This document shows, piece after piece, positions 33,916 through 44,295 of a DNA stretch of 64,000 nt. Numbering within the stretch: the first letter of the stretch is position 1; each line of letters starts with the position of its first letter. Source of the stretch: Gemmatimonadota bacterium. GTDB taxonomy: Bacteria; Gemmatimonadota; Gemmatimonadetes; Gemmatimonadales; GWC2-71-9. The translations under genes were made by a program, and so were the position numbers. The DNA lies in assembly GCA_003222195.1 (NCBI GenBank), contig QHVB01000024.1:310001-374000 (forward strand), written 5' to 3'. The notes under the pieces are model-generated. The model was not told where the DNA came from. It saw only the letters and a list, made by a program, of their open reading frames with translations, and searched no databases.

Positions 33916-36390
33916 GTGACTGATCCGTTTGCAGAACTGAACGCCGCGCTCCCGCCACACTACATCATCGATCGGGAGCTGGGCCGTGGCGGCATGGCGC
34001 TCGTGTATCTCGCCCGCGACACGCGGCACGAGCGCTTTGTTGCGCTGAAGACGTTACGGCCCGAAATCGCCATCGCGCTGGGGCGCGAACGGTTTCTGCG
34101 CGAGATCAAACTCGCGGCGCGCCTGCAGCATCCCAACATCCTGCCGGTCTACGACTCGGGTGACGCCGGTGGGACGCTCTATTACGTCATGCCATTCGTC
34201 GAAGGCGAATCCCTCCGCGACCGGCTGGATCGCGAGCCGCAGCTGCCGGTGGACGATGCGCTGCAGATCGCCCACGAGGTTGCCGAGGCGCTCGCGTACG
34301 CGCACGAGCACGACGTGGTGCACCGCGACATCAAGCCGGAGAACATCATGCTGTCGGGCGGGCACGCGATCGTCGCGGACTTCGGCATCGCGCGTGCCGT
34401 CAGCGCGGCCGGCGGCGACAAGCTCACGCAGACCGGCCTGGCCATCGGCACTCCGGCGTACATGCCGCCCGAGCAGGCATCGGGATCGGGGCAGGTCGAT
34501 CGGCGCAGTGACATCTACAGTCTCGCGTGTGTGCTCTACGAGACGCTGGCCGGCCAGCCGCCGTTCACCGGACCCACGGCGCAGGCGATCATGGCGCGTC
34601 ATTCGCTCGATGCGGTGCCGCGACTGAAAATCGTGCGCGATGCGATTCCGGACGATCTCGAAGTCGTGATCGAGCGCGCGCTCGAGAAAGTCCCAGCCGA
34701 CCGCTACCAGACGTCGGGGGAATTTGCCAAGGCGCTCACCGCGGCGAGCACGGGCACCGTCTCGCGCGTGACGGCGGCGCGACGTCATAGCCGCGTGACG
34801 CCGCGGTGGCGCCGACCCGTGATCGTCGGAATCGGCCTGGGCGGGATGGCGTTGCTGGGCGGCGCCTGGCTGCTGTTCGGTCGACACGGCACCGCCGGGG
34901 CAGGGGGCGCGGACGCCCTCGTGCCGAATCGCGTTGCCGTTCTCTACTTCAACGACGAAAGTCGCGACAGCTCACTTCGCTACCTAGCCGACGGGTTCAC
35001 CGAAGCGCTCATCGACCAACTGAGTGGCATTCGGGCGCTGGATGTCGTGTCGCGCGGCGGCGTCGCGCCATTCCGCGGACGGGATGTGCCGCGCGATTCG
35101 ATCGCCCGCGCGCTCGGCGCGGGCACACTCGTGGAAGGCAGTGTGGAGCCGGTGGGAACGCGCGCGCGCGTGACCATTCGACTGGTGGACGGCCCGAGTG
35201 GTGCCGATGTGGGGCGGCGACAGAGTCTCGAGCTGCCCATCGATGCCCCGCTCGCTATTCGGGACTCCCTCGTCAGTCAGGCCGCGATCCTGCTGCGCGA
35301 GCGGCTTGGGGGCGAAGTCCAACTCCGCGAGCAGCGCGCCGGTACGAAGAGCGTCGAGGCCTGGTCGCTCGTGCAGCGTGCCGAGCGTCTGCGCAAGGAT
35401 GGCGACGCGCACCCGGACGTGGCGCTCGCCCTGTTCACGCGCGCCGATTCGGTGCTGGGGCAGGCCGAGCGCGCCGATCCGAAGTGGGTCGAGCCGATCA
35501 TCCTGCGCGGTCAGCTGCTCGATCGGCGCGCCCGCATGACGCGCTCCCTCCCGACGCTCGAGGAAGGCTTGGGTCACGCGACCCGCGCGCTGGCGCTGGC
35601 GCCTGAGGACGCGCGCGCTATCGAGCTGCGCGGCACACTCCGCTATCGTCAGTGGTTCCTGTTCCGTCCCGCCGATCCGCGTGCGGCTGCCACGCTGCTC
35701 GACGACGCGCGCAAGGATCTCGAGCGCGCGACGACGGTCGATCCGAATCTGGCGAGCGCGTTCAGCACGCTGAGCCACCTCTATTATCAGACGAAGGACC
35801 TGCAAGCGGCGGCACTCGCCGCGCGGCGCGCGTACGAGGAGGACGCCTACCTCAGCAATGCCGCGGATATTCTCACACGCCTGTTTTTCACATCATACGA
35901 TCTCGATCAACAGCGCCAGGCGCAGCGCTGGTGTCAGGAAGGCGTGCGGCGCTTTCCGCGCGATTATCGGTTTTCGCAGTGCCAACTGTACATGATGACC
36001 AGGCTCGAATCGCCGGACGTTCCGCGTGCCTGGGGCGCCCTGGCCCGTATCGACTCGCTCGCGCCCCCGCCGCAACGCGCGCTGCAGCATCTGGAGAGTC
36101 AGATGTTGGTGGCCGCAATCATGGCGCGTGCTGGGCTTCGCGACAGCACTCATCACGTGATCGAGCGCTCGCGGGGGACCCCCGAGATCGATCCGGAGCA
36201 CGACCTCGTGGCGCTCGAGGCATTCGTCCGGACCCTGCTGGGGGAGCAGGATGAGGCTATCCGATTGTTACAGCGATACGTAGCGGCCAATCCGGAGCAC
36301 TCGTTCCGGGTCGGTGGAGACATCTTCTGGTGGTGGTGGGACCTACAAAAACATCCCGGTTTCCAGGCGCTGGCTCAACCGCATTCGTGA
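33916..36390 (+). CDS. Receptor Ser/Thr kinase with FlgO-like and TPR ectodomain (kinase 2)
   Basis: 824 residues. The kinase domain (about 18-275) has GRGGMALVY, VALKTL, HRDIKPEN, DFGIA and YMPPEQ (PPE in place of APE). A single helix (about 296-320) leads to a FlgO/TolB-N-like domain (about 335-480; RVAVLYFNDESRDSSLRYLADG, GTLVEGSVEP) and then TPR-like helices to the end. This resembles the kinase-TolB-TPR signal proteins abundant in Gemmatimonadota and Acidobacteria. GTG start 4 nt after the small membrane protein gene. The ligand and targets are unknown. Confidence 0.92.
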   Translation: MTDPFAELNAALPPHYIIDRELGRGGMALVYLARDTRHERFVALKTLRPEIAIALGRERFLREIKLAARLQHPNILPVYDSGDAGGTLYYVMPFVEGESLRDRLDREPQLPVDDALQIAHEVAEALAYAHEHDVVHRDIKPENIMLSGGHAIVADFGIARAVSAAGGDKLTQTGLAIGTPAYMPPEQASGSGQVDRRSDIYSLACVLYETLAGQPPFTGPTAQAIMARHSLDAVPRLKIVRDAIPDDLEVVIERALEKVPADRYQTSGEFAKALTAASTGTVSRVTAARRHSRVTPRWRRPVIVGIGLGGMALLGGAWLLFGRHGTAGAGGADALVPNRVAVLYFNDESRDSSLRYLADGFTEALIDQLSGIRALDVVSRGGVAPFRGRDVPRDSIARALGAGTLVEGSVEPVGTRARVTIRLVDGPSGADVGRRQSLELPIDAPLAIRDSLVSQAAILLRERLGGEVQLREQRAGTKSVEAWSLVQRAERLRKDGDAHPDVALALFTRADSVLGQAERADPKWVEPIILRGQLLDRRARMTRSLPTLEEGLGHATRALALAPEDARAIELRGTLRYRQWFLFRPADPRAAATLLDDARKDLERATTVDPNLASAFSTLSHLYYQTKDLQAAALAARRAYEEDAYLSNAADILTRLFFTSYDLDQQRQAQRWCQEGVRRFPRDYRFSQCQLYMMTRLESPDVPRAWGALARIDSLAPPPQRALQHLESQMLVAAIMARAGLRDSTHHVIERSRGTPEIDPEHDLVALEAFVRTLLGEQDEAIRLLQRYVAANPEHSFRVGGDIFWWWWDLQKHPGFQALAQPHS

Positions 36391-36403
36391 TGTAGTTCAC
36401 TTC

Positions 36404-36432
36404 TTGACGGGTTGGCCAATCTGCGATCTAAT
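36404..36432 (+). promoter_or_regulatory. Promoter of the first lipoprotein gene
   Basis: TTGACG (36404-36409), 17-nt spacer, TCTAAT (36427-36432). It lies just beyond the kinase 2 stop and 100 nt upstream of the lipoprotein ATG. The intervening 5' UTR holds an imperfect inverted repeat (CCCAGCTGGGG near 36490 with CCCCAACTGGG near 36513). Confidence 0.6.
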
Positions 36433-36532
36433 TAACCCCCGCTGGAAACATTCTGCCGTACGTTGCCCGCCCGACCGTCCCAGACTGCGCCCAGCTGGGG
36501 GTTGTTCGCGAGCCCCAACTGGGAGACGCCCT

Positions 36533-38152
36533 ATGAAGCGCACTGTCTTCACCGTCGCCGTCGTCGCCGTACTTGCCGCGTGTCAAAGTGATCGAACGTC
36601 ACCCCCCGACATCTCAGCACTGATTCAAGACGCAAATCATAACGCCGGCAACGCATTCTTCTTCTGGCTTCCGCCAGTCATCAACCAGCAGCCGCCTGCG
36701 ACGCAGGTTTTCTCTGGGCAATTGAGTCCCCTCGTGACGATCACGAACCTCTGCCTTGGCGGCGGCGTCGTGCGGACGTTTTCCGGCGCCGACCTCTCCG
36801 TCAGCAATGCCGCGTATCACGTCAACTGGCACACGGCTCAGGACAACCTCAACCCGGCGTGCACCTACCGTGTGTCGGTGACCGTCGGCACCAAACTGAT
36901 GGGTTTCGCTGACGTGGATGTCGTCAGCAACGGCAGCGAGCTGAAGAACGTCGTCACGAACGAGTTCATCCCGCTGCTGGATGATCGGACGCTGCCGCTC
37001 CAGTTCTTCATTGGCGTCGGCTCCCAGTGCGTGCGCACGGGATCGGATTGCGGGGAAGGCACCGCGCATCCGGACAAGGGCACCGTCATCGTGAGCGAGA
37101 ACGGACAGGCGGGTGTGTTCGTCCCGGCGGGAGCGGTCGGCGCCGATGTGACGATCAGCGTCGAGTCGAGCGATGAGCGGCCGTGCATCCCCGGCCTGCT
37201 GGCGCCATTTTTCCCGGGGTCGACGGGCGCGGTCGGAAACTCGTGCTATGAGTTCCACGCCGATCCGCCGCTGCCGGGGGGCCGGTTCAACACCAACGTC
37301 ACGGTCGGGATTTGCCCCGACGCCAATGCGTTCGCGCTAGATCATGGGACGCTGGATCTCCTGCAGATCTTCCAGTTCGACGCCGGCCAGGAGTCGCCGA
37401 TCCGCGCGCTGAACAACGTGCCGGCGCCGTTCCTGCATTGCGACCCGAATTTCAACCCGACCTTTGGGGCGCGTCGCTCGCTGTTTGGCGATCTCGCGAG
37501 GAGCTTCGCGGCCCTCTTCAGCCCGCGACCGCTGTACGCCAGCAGCCGTCGCATGATGTTCGATCTGGGGGCCGGGGGCAGCACCGACGGATTCAGCCGT
37601 TTTGAGTGGGCGCTGCCGAGCGCTGTCAACATCAACTTCGACATCGGCGCGGACGGCAGCAGCCCGGTGGCGGCCGGCACCGTGGTCAATTCACTCTATT
37701 CGCGGCTCGGCGTGACGTTCAGCCGAAGCAACACGAATGGACCGTGTCCGGGCACCGGCGTGTACGCGAACGATCACGGGCCGTCCGGCTTCGGTTCGGG
37801 GCAGAACAACGTCACCGTGTGTCCGGAAGGTGTGGCGTCGGACTTCAGCGAGAACGAGTTCGGCGATATCGTCGCGACATTCACAGAGCCGCAGGTGCTC
37901 GTGTGCATTGGCGCGACGCCGTTGGGTCCGCGCGGTGGGGCTACCACCGGCACCGCGTTCATAGAAGCACTCGACCCATCCGGTGCAACAATGAGCCGGG
38001 TGGAGTCCGCGCCCTCGAGTCCGACGCGCCTGCAGCAGACCATCTGTGTGTCGGGCCAAAACATCGCGGCGGTGCGGTTCGCGGGAACCGGGGATGGGTT
38101 CGCGATTTTCGATAACTTGTCTTACGTTCGGATCCAGCCGCCCATCCTGTAA
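36533..38152 (+). CDS. Secreted lipoprotein A of a tandem paralogous pair
   Basis: 539 residues. The lipobox VLAAC (Cys17) follows a short hydrophobic leader. Three beta-rich parts can be seen: an N-terminal module (about 35-165) ending in DRTLPLQFFIGVGSQC; a ZU5-like segment (about 185-265; GQAGVFVPAGAVGADVTISV); and a C-terminal sandwich (about 355-535) with YSRLGVTFS and a final FAIFDNLSYVRI, like carbohydrate-binding or PEP-CTERM-associated beta domains. Paired cysteines suggest disulfides. It has its own promoter and a strong terminator, and a close paralogue follows. Function unknown; cell-surface or outer-membrane location is inferred. Confidence 0.85.
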   Translation: MKRTVFTVAVVAVLAACQSDRTSPPDISALIQDANHNAGNAFFFWLPPVINQQPPATQVFSGQLSPLVTITNLCLGGGVVRTFSGADLSVSNAAYHVNWHTAQDNLNPACTYRVSVTVGTKLMGFADVDVVSNGSELKNVVTNEFIPLLDDRTLPLQFFIGVGSQCVRTGSDCGEGTAHPDKGTVIVSENGQAGVFVPAGAVGADVTISVESSDERPCIPGLLAPFFPGSTGAVGNSCYEFHADPPLPGGRFNTNVTVGICPDANAFALDHGTLDLLQIFQFDAGQESPIRALNNVPAPFLHCDPNFNPTFGARRSLFGDLARSFAALFSPRPLYASSRRMMFDLGAGGSTDGFSRFEWALPSAVNINFDIGADGSSPVAAGTVVNSLYSRLGVTFSRSNTNGPCPGTGVYANDHGPSGFGSGQNNVTVCPEGVASDFSENEFGDIVATFTEPQVLVCIGATPLGPRGGATTGTAFIEALDPSGATMSRVESAPSSPTRLQQTICVSGQNIAAVRFAGTGDGFAIFDNLSYVRIQPPIL

Positions 38153-38176
38153 CGACGGCCGGAGCGATCTCTCAGA

Positions 38177-38209
38177 GGGCGGCTCTTCGGAGCCGCCCTT
38201 CCTTTTTTT
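38177..38209 (+). terminator. Strong rho-independent terminator
   Basis: A 9-bp perfect stem GGGCGGCTC/GAGCCGCCC with a TTCG tetraloop, followed by TTCCTTTTTTT. It closes the first lipoprotein transcript. The remaining 159 bp to the paralogue contain a TTGACG near 38254 but no convincing -10 partner. Confidence 0.95.
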
Positions 38210-38368
38210 CCTAGCTAGCTGTTGCGCCCCTGCCTCATTCCTTTGACGTAAACCCAAGGTCGGGTCATCAAATCCATCTCTTGTCGGATGGTTTTTCCAC
38301 GCACCGTATTTAATTCCAAGGGTGTCCACCTATTTCCGCGTTGGGACTGAGCCCTCCCACGAGGCGGT

Positions 38369-39976
38369 ATGAAGTACCGAGCGTTGGCAGTCGTTGTGGT
38401 GATTGGAGTCGTGGCGTGTCAAGGCGACCGCAGTTACTCGGCGGGACCGTCAGCGCTCATCCTTGATGGCGCCCACGGCGGCGGCAATGCGTTCTTCTTG
38501 TGGCTCCCGCCGGTCATGCCGCAGCAGCCGCCCGCCGGGCAGGTGTTCTCGCGCCAGCTCAGTCCCACGATCACGATCAGTAATCTTTGCAGCGGCGACG
38601 TCATCCGCACGTTCGCGGGCTCGGAGGTGCAACCGGAGGACGGTCAATATCAAGCCAATTGGCATACCGCCGACGACTACCTCGACGCGGCGTGCACGTA
38701 TCGGATCGCCGTTCAGACCGGCGCTCGGCAACTCGGTCTGGCCGATGTGGACGTTGTCGACGATGGCTCGGAACTGCAGAACGTCAACACGGGCGAGTTT
38801 ATCCCGCTGCTCGACGATCGCACGCTCCCGATCCAGTTCTTCATCGGGATTGGCTCACAGTGTGAGCGCGCGGACTCAGACTGCGGCGAAGGCATCGCGC
38901 AGCCGGGGGCGACCACCACCATCGTCACGGAAAATGGCCAGGCCGGCGTCGTCATCCCGGCAGGCGCGGTGGACCAACCGGTCACGATCATCATCGAGTC
39001 CGCAGACGATCGACCGTGCATCGCGGGATTGCTCGAGCCGGTATTTTCCGGACAGATCGGGGCGATCGGCAATTCCTGCTACGATTTCCATACGGAGCCG
39101 CCGCTGCCGCAGGTCAACGCGGCGGGCAAGTTCAACACCCAGGTCACGGTGGGAATCTGCGCGGACCTCAGTGGTGTCGATCATGCGACGCGGGATTTGC
39201 TCCAGATTTTCCAGCTCCATGCTGGAACACAGCTGTTCGCGCTGAACAACGTGCCCGCTCCGTTCCTGCGCTGCGATCCGGCGTACCCGCAACTCCTTGG
39301 CTCGCGTGGCTCCCGGTTGGGGAACTTGGTGGCGCGACTCGGCTCCCTCTTCATGCCGCGACCACTGTTTGCCAGCACGACCGCGCTGTTTGATGTCGGC
39401 GCCGGTGGTAGTACGGACGTATTCAGCCGCTTTACCTGGGCGCTCCCCAGCCAGCTCGACCTGGGCTTCGATCAGACACCGGATCTGACGGCGATTCTTC
39501 CCGGAGCCGCAGTCAACGCCGTCTATGCCCGGCTCGGCGTCACGTTCAGCCGCACCAATCCGCTCGGCCTCTGCCCAGGCACCGCGGTATATGCCAACGA
39601 TTACGGCGTCCTCGGGTTCAACTCGGGGCAGAACAACATCAGCGTCTGCCCGCTGGGAGTGGCATCGGATTTCAATGAGCTCGACTTCGGGAAAATCAAG
39701 GCGACCTTCGCCATACCGGCCGTCCAGGCATGCATCACCGCAACCCCGAGTGGGTTCCACACCATCTTCCCGCAGTCCGGTGGCGTAGCGTTCATCGAGG
39801 CGCTCGATGCGAACGGCAATGTCCTAGGCAGAACCGAGTCGACCACGGACCGCGTCCCCCAGCAGCTCTGCGTCGGCGGCGCGGGAATTGGGGCAGTGCA
39901 GTTCGCGGGCAAAGGCTCGGCCTACGCCATCTTTGACAACCTCCGCTGGACCCGAGTGCTCCCCCCGACTCAATAG
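38369..39976 (+). CDS. Secreted lipoprotein B, paralogue of lipoprotein A
   Basis: 535 residues with the same layout as its upstream neighbour: lipobox GVVAC (Cys17), N-terminal module ending in DRTLPIQFFIGIGSQC, ZU5-like part (GQAGVVIPAGAVDQPVTIII) and C-terminal sandwich (YARLGVTFS, closing YAIFDNLRWTRV). The two proteins align end to end without large gaps and share most cysteines, so they come from a tandem duplication that has since diverged. It stands alone, separated by a terminator. Function unknown. The neighbouring kinase genes may or may not be related. Confidence 0.85.
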   Translation: MKYRALAVVVVIGVVACQGDRSYSAGPSALILDGAHGGGNAFFLWLPPVMPQQPPAGQVFSRQLSPTITISNLCSGDVIRTFAGSEVQPEDGQYQANWHTADDYLDAACTYRIAVQTGARQLGLADVDVVDDGSELQNVNTGEFIPLLDDRTLPIQFFIGIGSQCERADSDCGEGIAQPGATTTIVTENGQAGVVIPAGAVDQPVTIIIESADDRPCIAGLLEPVFSGQIGAIGNSCYDFHTEPPLPQVNAAGKFNTQVTVGICADLSGVDHATRDLLQIFQLHAGTQLFALNNVPAPFLRCDPAYPQLLGSRGSRLGNLVARLGSLFMPRPLFASTTALFDVGAGGSTDVFSRFTWALPSQLDLGFDQTPDLTAILPGAAVNAVYARLGVTFSRTNPLGLCPGTAVYANDYGVLGFNSGQNNISVCPLGVASDFNELDFGKIKATFAIPAVQACITATPSGFHTIFPQSGGVAFIEALDANGNVLGRTESTTDRVPQQLCVGGAGIGAVQFAGKGSAYAIFDNLRWTRVLPPTQ

Positions 39977-40027
39977 CAGCCCCAGTACCCTTCCTTTTTC
40001 CCTGGCGGCGGCACCTATTCTGGCGGC

Positions 40028-40879
<852 letters not shown>

Positions 40880-40880
40880 G

Positions 40881-42065
40881 ATGCGAGTACTGCCCGCGTT
40901 GCTCATCCTCACATCGTCCGTTCAGGCGCAAGCTCGCCCTCGTGCTCGCGACCTCGGCGTCCCGTTCGACGGGACACCCGGCCCGCTCAACGCCATCACC
41001 GACGTCGCGGGCGTGACCGTGGGGCATAGCACCATCATCCAAGGGCAGGGAAAGCTCGTCGTGGGTCAGGGCCCGATCCGCACGGGCGTCACCGCCCTCC
41101 TCCCGCGCGGCGCCTCCAACGGCGACCCCGTGTTCGGCGGCTGGTTCACGCTCAATGGCAACGGCGAAATGACGGGCACCACGTGGCTCGAAGAGTCGGG
41201 GTTTCTCGCGGGACCGGTGATGATCACGAACACGCATAGCGTCGGCGTCGTACGCGACGCCGTCATCGAGTGGCTGGTCCGCAAGGGTGTTGCGTTCGAC
41301 TGGTCGCTCCCCATCGTGGCCGAGACGTACGATGGCGCACTCAACGACATCAACGGGTTTCACGTTACGAAGGAGAACGCCTTTGCCGCGCTCGACAGCG
41401 CGCGCGGAGGTCCGGTAGCCGAGGGGAACGTCGGTGGCGGGACGGGCATGATCTGCAATCAGTTCAAAGGCGGGATCGGCACGGCCTCGCGCCGGCTCCC
41501 GGCGGCGAATGGCGGGTACACCGTCGGTGTGCTCGTGCAATGCAACTACGGCTCGCGCGCGCGGCTCTCCATCGCCGGCGTCCCGGTGGGGCAGGAGATC
41601 CCGGACCTGCTGCCGTGCCGGGACTCGATCCCTGGCGTTGCCCGCCCGGGTGGGGGCCGCCGCTGCGAAGATACCGACAGGGGATCGATCATCATCGTGA
41701 TTGCGACCGACGCGCCGTTGCTGCCCCATCAGCTCAAACGCATCGCGAAACGGGCGTCCCTCGGCGTCGGCCGGCTGGGAGGACTGGGGGGCAATCCCTC
41801 CGGCGACATTTTTGTCGCCTTCTCCACGGCGAATCCCGGCGCGGCGAAACCGGATGCAAACGTCAGTGTAACCATGGTACCAAACGAGCGAATCACCCCA
41901 CTGTTCGAGGCGACCGTCCAGGGAACCGAGGAAGCGATCGTCAACGCGATGGTGGCAGCCGAAACGATGACGGGGGTCAACGGCCAGCGAGTCTATGCGT
42001 TGCCACACGATCGGCTGCGCGCCGCGCTGCGGAAGTACAACCGCCTGGTCGAGCCACGGCGGTGA
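40881..42065 (+). CDS. P1 family (DmpA-like) peptidase
   Basis: 394 residues including a signal-like N-terminus (MRVLPALLILTSSVQAQA). DmpA-family features: NAITDVAGVTVGHSTI, GNGEMTGTTWLEESG, and the self-processing site region GGNPSGDIFVAFSTAN, where the conserved Ser becomes the new N-terminal nucleophile. The family (S58) cleaves N-terminal L-, D- or beta-amino acids and is active only after autoproteolysis. The start is one base after kinase 3 and the stop overlaps the lipoprotein GTG. Confidence 0.92.
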   Translation: MRVLPALLILTSSVQAQARPRARDLGVPFDGTPGPLNAITDVAGVTVGHSTIIQGQGKLVVGQGPIRTGVTALLPRGASNGDPVFGGWFTLNGNGEMTGTTWLEESGFLAGPVMITNTHSVGVVRDAVIEWLVRKGVAFDWSLPIVAETYDGALNDINGFHVTKENAFAALDSARGGPVAEGNVGGGTGMICNQFKGGIGTASRRLPAANGGYTVGVLVQCNYGSRARLSIAGVPVGQEIPDLLPCRDSIPGVARPGGGRRCEDTDRGSIIIVIATDAPLLPHQLKRIAKRASLGVGRLGGLGGNPSGDIFVAFSTANPGAAKPDANVSVTMVPNERITPLFEATVQGTEEAIVNAMVAAETMTGVNGQRVYALPHDRLRAALRKYNRLVEPRR

Positions 42066-43873
42066 GACGACTGTGTCTCCTCCTGCTGGTGCTCACCGCG
42101 GGCTGCCAATCGGAGGCGCACCGGCTTCTCATCATCGATCTCACGCTCGCTGATCCGCTGACGCTCGAAGCGACCGCGGCGCCCTGGCATGCCGTCGGCT
42201 ATCGCGTTGACTACCGCCGCTTCTACCCCCACCTCACCAGGCAGGATCTGACTCGCTACCGCACGCTTGTGCTGCTCGGCGGGCGCGAGCCCGGGGGACG
42301 CTCCGACGCCCTGACGATCGGCGATCTCGCGATTCTCACCGAATGGATCCACCGCGACGGCGTCGTCGTCCTCGGCTACACCGACGGCGATCTGGATCGC
42401 TGGGTCATGAACCAGTGGCTGGCGGCGCAAGGCGCCGGTATCGAGATCGGAACCGCTGAAGGTGGACACCAAACGATCGATGCGACGCCGCTGCCGCATT
42501 CGGCGCTCGACAATGCCGGGTTCGCACCATTCCCCGCGGGCCGCAACCGGTCGCTCGAGGTCCGCGATCGAAGCCAGACGCTCGCGCGCGGATCCACGAG
42601 CGCGCTCGTCGCCGCCAGCCGCGTCGGGGTCGGGGGCGGGGACGGTCTCATCGTCGTCGCGAGCCGTAGCCTGCTGGCTGCCACCGATGCCGCATCGGGA
42701 ACGCGAGTCTTTCTCGTGGCACTCGCCCGCTGGACGCGGCGGCCGGCGGAATGGGCCGGCATCGGCGCGGCGGCACGCGCGGCACCACTCCGCCTGGGGG
42801 ACGCGCCGCAGCGTGTCACGGACCATCCGCCCCCCCTGGCACCACCCGCGGGCGCCGCGGTGACCGTGCTGCCCGAGCCCGCTGATCCCAAACGCGGACC
42901 GGACGAAACCGTAGCGGTGCCCGGTTGGGTCACGCGCCAGGGCATGCGCGTGCTGTGGAGCCGATTCACACTTACGGCACTCGATTCCTTGCTGCGATTC
43001 GTCGACGTTGCGGCGCTGAATGCGCTCGCGACACCGATCCCGGAAGCGGCACTCACCGACACGATCACCACGCGCACCCTCTGGAAACTCACGGGGGAGC
43101 GGCTCCAGGCCACGAGTATCCGCTGGTTCCCCGGCGTCGCGCTCGCGGCGATTGCATCGGAGGGCGCGGATGAGGTCGATCGGCACGGCGAGCGAACGCC
43201 GATCCCCTGCGGGCTCGACTCGCTGTACTGGCGCGGTGGGTTGCGCCCCATTTATCGCGCGTTGATACGGCTCGGTGGAATCAAACCCGAGGTGATCGCG
43301 GGCGTCGCGCTAGATCTCGACAGTGCGATGACGCATTTCCGCGGCAGCGGCTTCTGTGACGCCGATTACCGTGCGGGGTTAGCGGCGCTGGGTCTGGATC
43401 CTGCCGAGCTCGAGCGCCTCGGCGCGCTGCCCGCGGCGGTCCGATACGACACGTTGCTCGAGCGCGGGTGGCTGAGCCGCTACTTCCAAGGGCTGGAGGA
43501 TGCCGTCGCCGAGCGTGCGCTTGCGCTGCGCGGGGAGCTGCGGCGGCTGCGTCCCGACCTGCGATTTGCGTTTCACGCGAGCGACGCCCCCGCAGACTGG
43601 TTCTCGCTCGGCGTGCTGCGCGGTTTCTCGAGTCCCGACGCTCCGATTTTCCTCTGGGTGCGTCAGGAGGCTCGGCCGACGTTGCTGCGGCACTATCGGA
43701 CGCGCGGCATTTTCGCGCTCTCCGCCGTCGGATTGGAACCTGAGCGTGCGACGTTCGGACCGGCCGAGTGGTCGCGCATGCGATACGCCGCGTTCACCGA
43801 ACATGCGGGGTTTTGGCTCGACGGCCCCGCGACCGACAGTTTGGGCCGCGTGATTCGGCGTTTCGCGAAGTAA
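42062..43873 (+). CDS. Large uncharacterised lipoprotein (603 aa)
   Basis: 603 residues from the GTG at 42062, which overlaps the P1 peptidase TGA. The lipobox LTAGC follows a hydrophobic leader (RRLCLLLLV). Residues about 20-150 resemble a class I glutamine-amidotransferase-like Rossmann fold (LLIIDLTL, YRTLVLLGG, VVVLGYTDGD). The C-terminal half (GVALDLDSAM, GELRRLRPDLRFAFHASDAP) looks like a TIM-barrel glycoside-hydrolase-type domain. I cannot name a family. Earlier in-frame starts reaching 41270 are antisense-like noise across the peptidase gene. Function unknown, possibly glycan-related. Confidence 0.75.
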   Translation: MRRLCLLLLVLTAGCQSEAHRLLIIDLTLADPLTLEATAAPWHAVGYRVDYRRFYPHLTRQDLTRYRTLVLLGGREPGGRSDALTIGDLAILTEWIHRDGVVVLGYTDGDLDRWVMNQWLAAQGAGIEIGTAEGGHQTIDATPLPHSALDNAGFAPFPAGRNRSLEVRDRSQTLARGSTSALVAASRVGVGGGDGLIVVASRSLLAATDAASGTRVFLVALARWTRRPAEWAGIGAAARAAPLRLGDAPQRVTDHPPPLAPPAGAAVTVLPEPADPKRGPDETVAVPGWVTRQGMRVLWSRFTLTALDSLLRFVDVAALNALATPIPEAALTDTITTRTLWKLTGERLQATSIRWFPGVALAAIASEGADEVDRHGERTPIPCGLDSLYWRGGLRPIYRALIRLGGIKPEVIAGVALDLDSAMTHFRGSGFCDADYRAGLAALGLDPAELERLGALPAAVRYDTLLERGWLSRYFQGLEDAVAERALALRGELRRLRPDLRFAFHASDAPADWFSLGVLRGFSSPDAPIFLWVRQEARPTLLRHYRTRGIFALSAVGLEPERATFGPAEWSRMRYAAFTEHAGFWLDGPATDSLGRVIRRFAK

Positions 43874-43914
43874 GGCTTGCCCCCTGGGCCGCGGGCCCGG
43901 TAACTTCCCCACCT

Positions 43915-44289
43915 GGAAGTGGTGGGGCCGATGGTCGCGGGTGGCCGGCTGAAGGGGCCATTCGAGGAAAGTCCGAGCTCCACAGGGCAGACCGCCAGGT
44001 AACGCCTGGGCGCCGTGAGGCGACGGAACAGGGCCACAGAAAACAGACCGCCCTTGTATCCAAAGGGTAAGGGTGAAACGGCGGGGTAAGAGCCCACCGC
44101 GCGCCCGGCAACGGGCGTGGCACGGCAACCCCCGGTCGGAGCAAGGCCAAATAAGCAGCGAGACCCGGCCCGGGTCGCTTGAGCTGCGGGTAGGCCGCAC
44201 GAGATGGCTGGCGACAGCTATCCCAGAGAGATGACCATCTGCTCGTACCAACGGGTAAACAGAACTCGGCTTATGGTCTCACCACTTCC
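43915..44289 (+). ncRNA. rnpB: RNase P RNA (bacterial type A)
   Basis: About 375 nt. The P1 helix forms between GGAAGTGGTG (43915-43924) and CACCACTTCC (44280-44289). Conserved core elements appear in order: GAGGAAAGTCCGAGCTC (from 43964), ACAGGGCAG then GGTAACGCCTGGG, ACAGAAA, AAGGGTGAAACGG, AAGAGCCCACCG, GGCAACGG, GCAAGGCCAAATA, and AGAACTCGGCTTA (from 44261) closing P4. It is the catalytic subunit that matures tRNA 5' ends; its protein partner rnpA lies 7.3 kb away. Ends are set by the P1 pairing. Confidence 0.97.
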
Positions 44290-44295
44290 TCTCCC

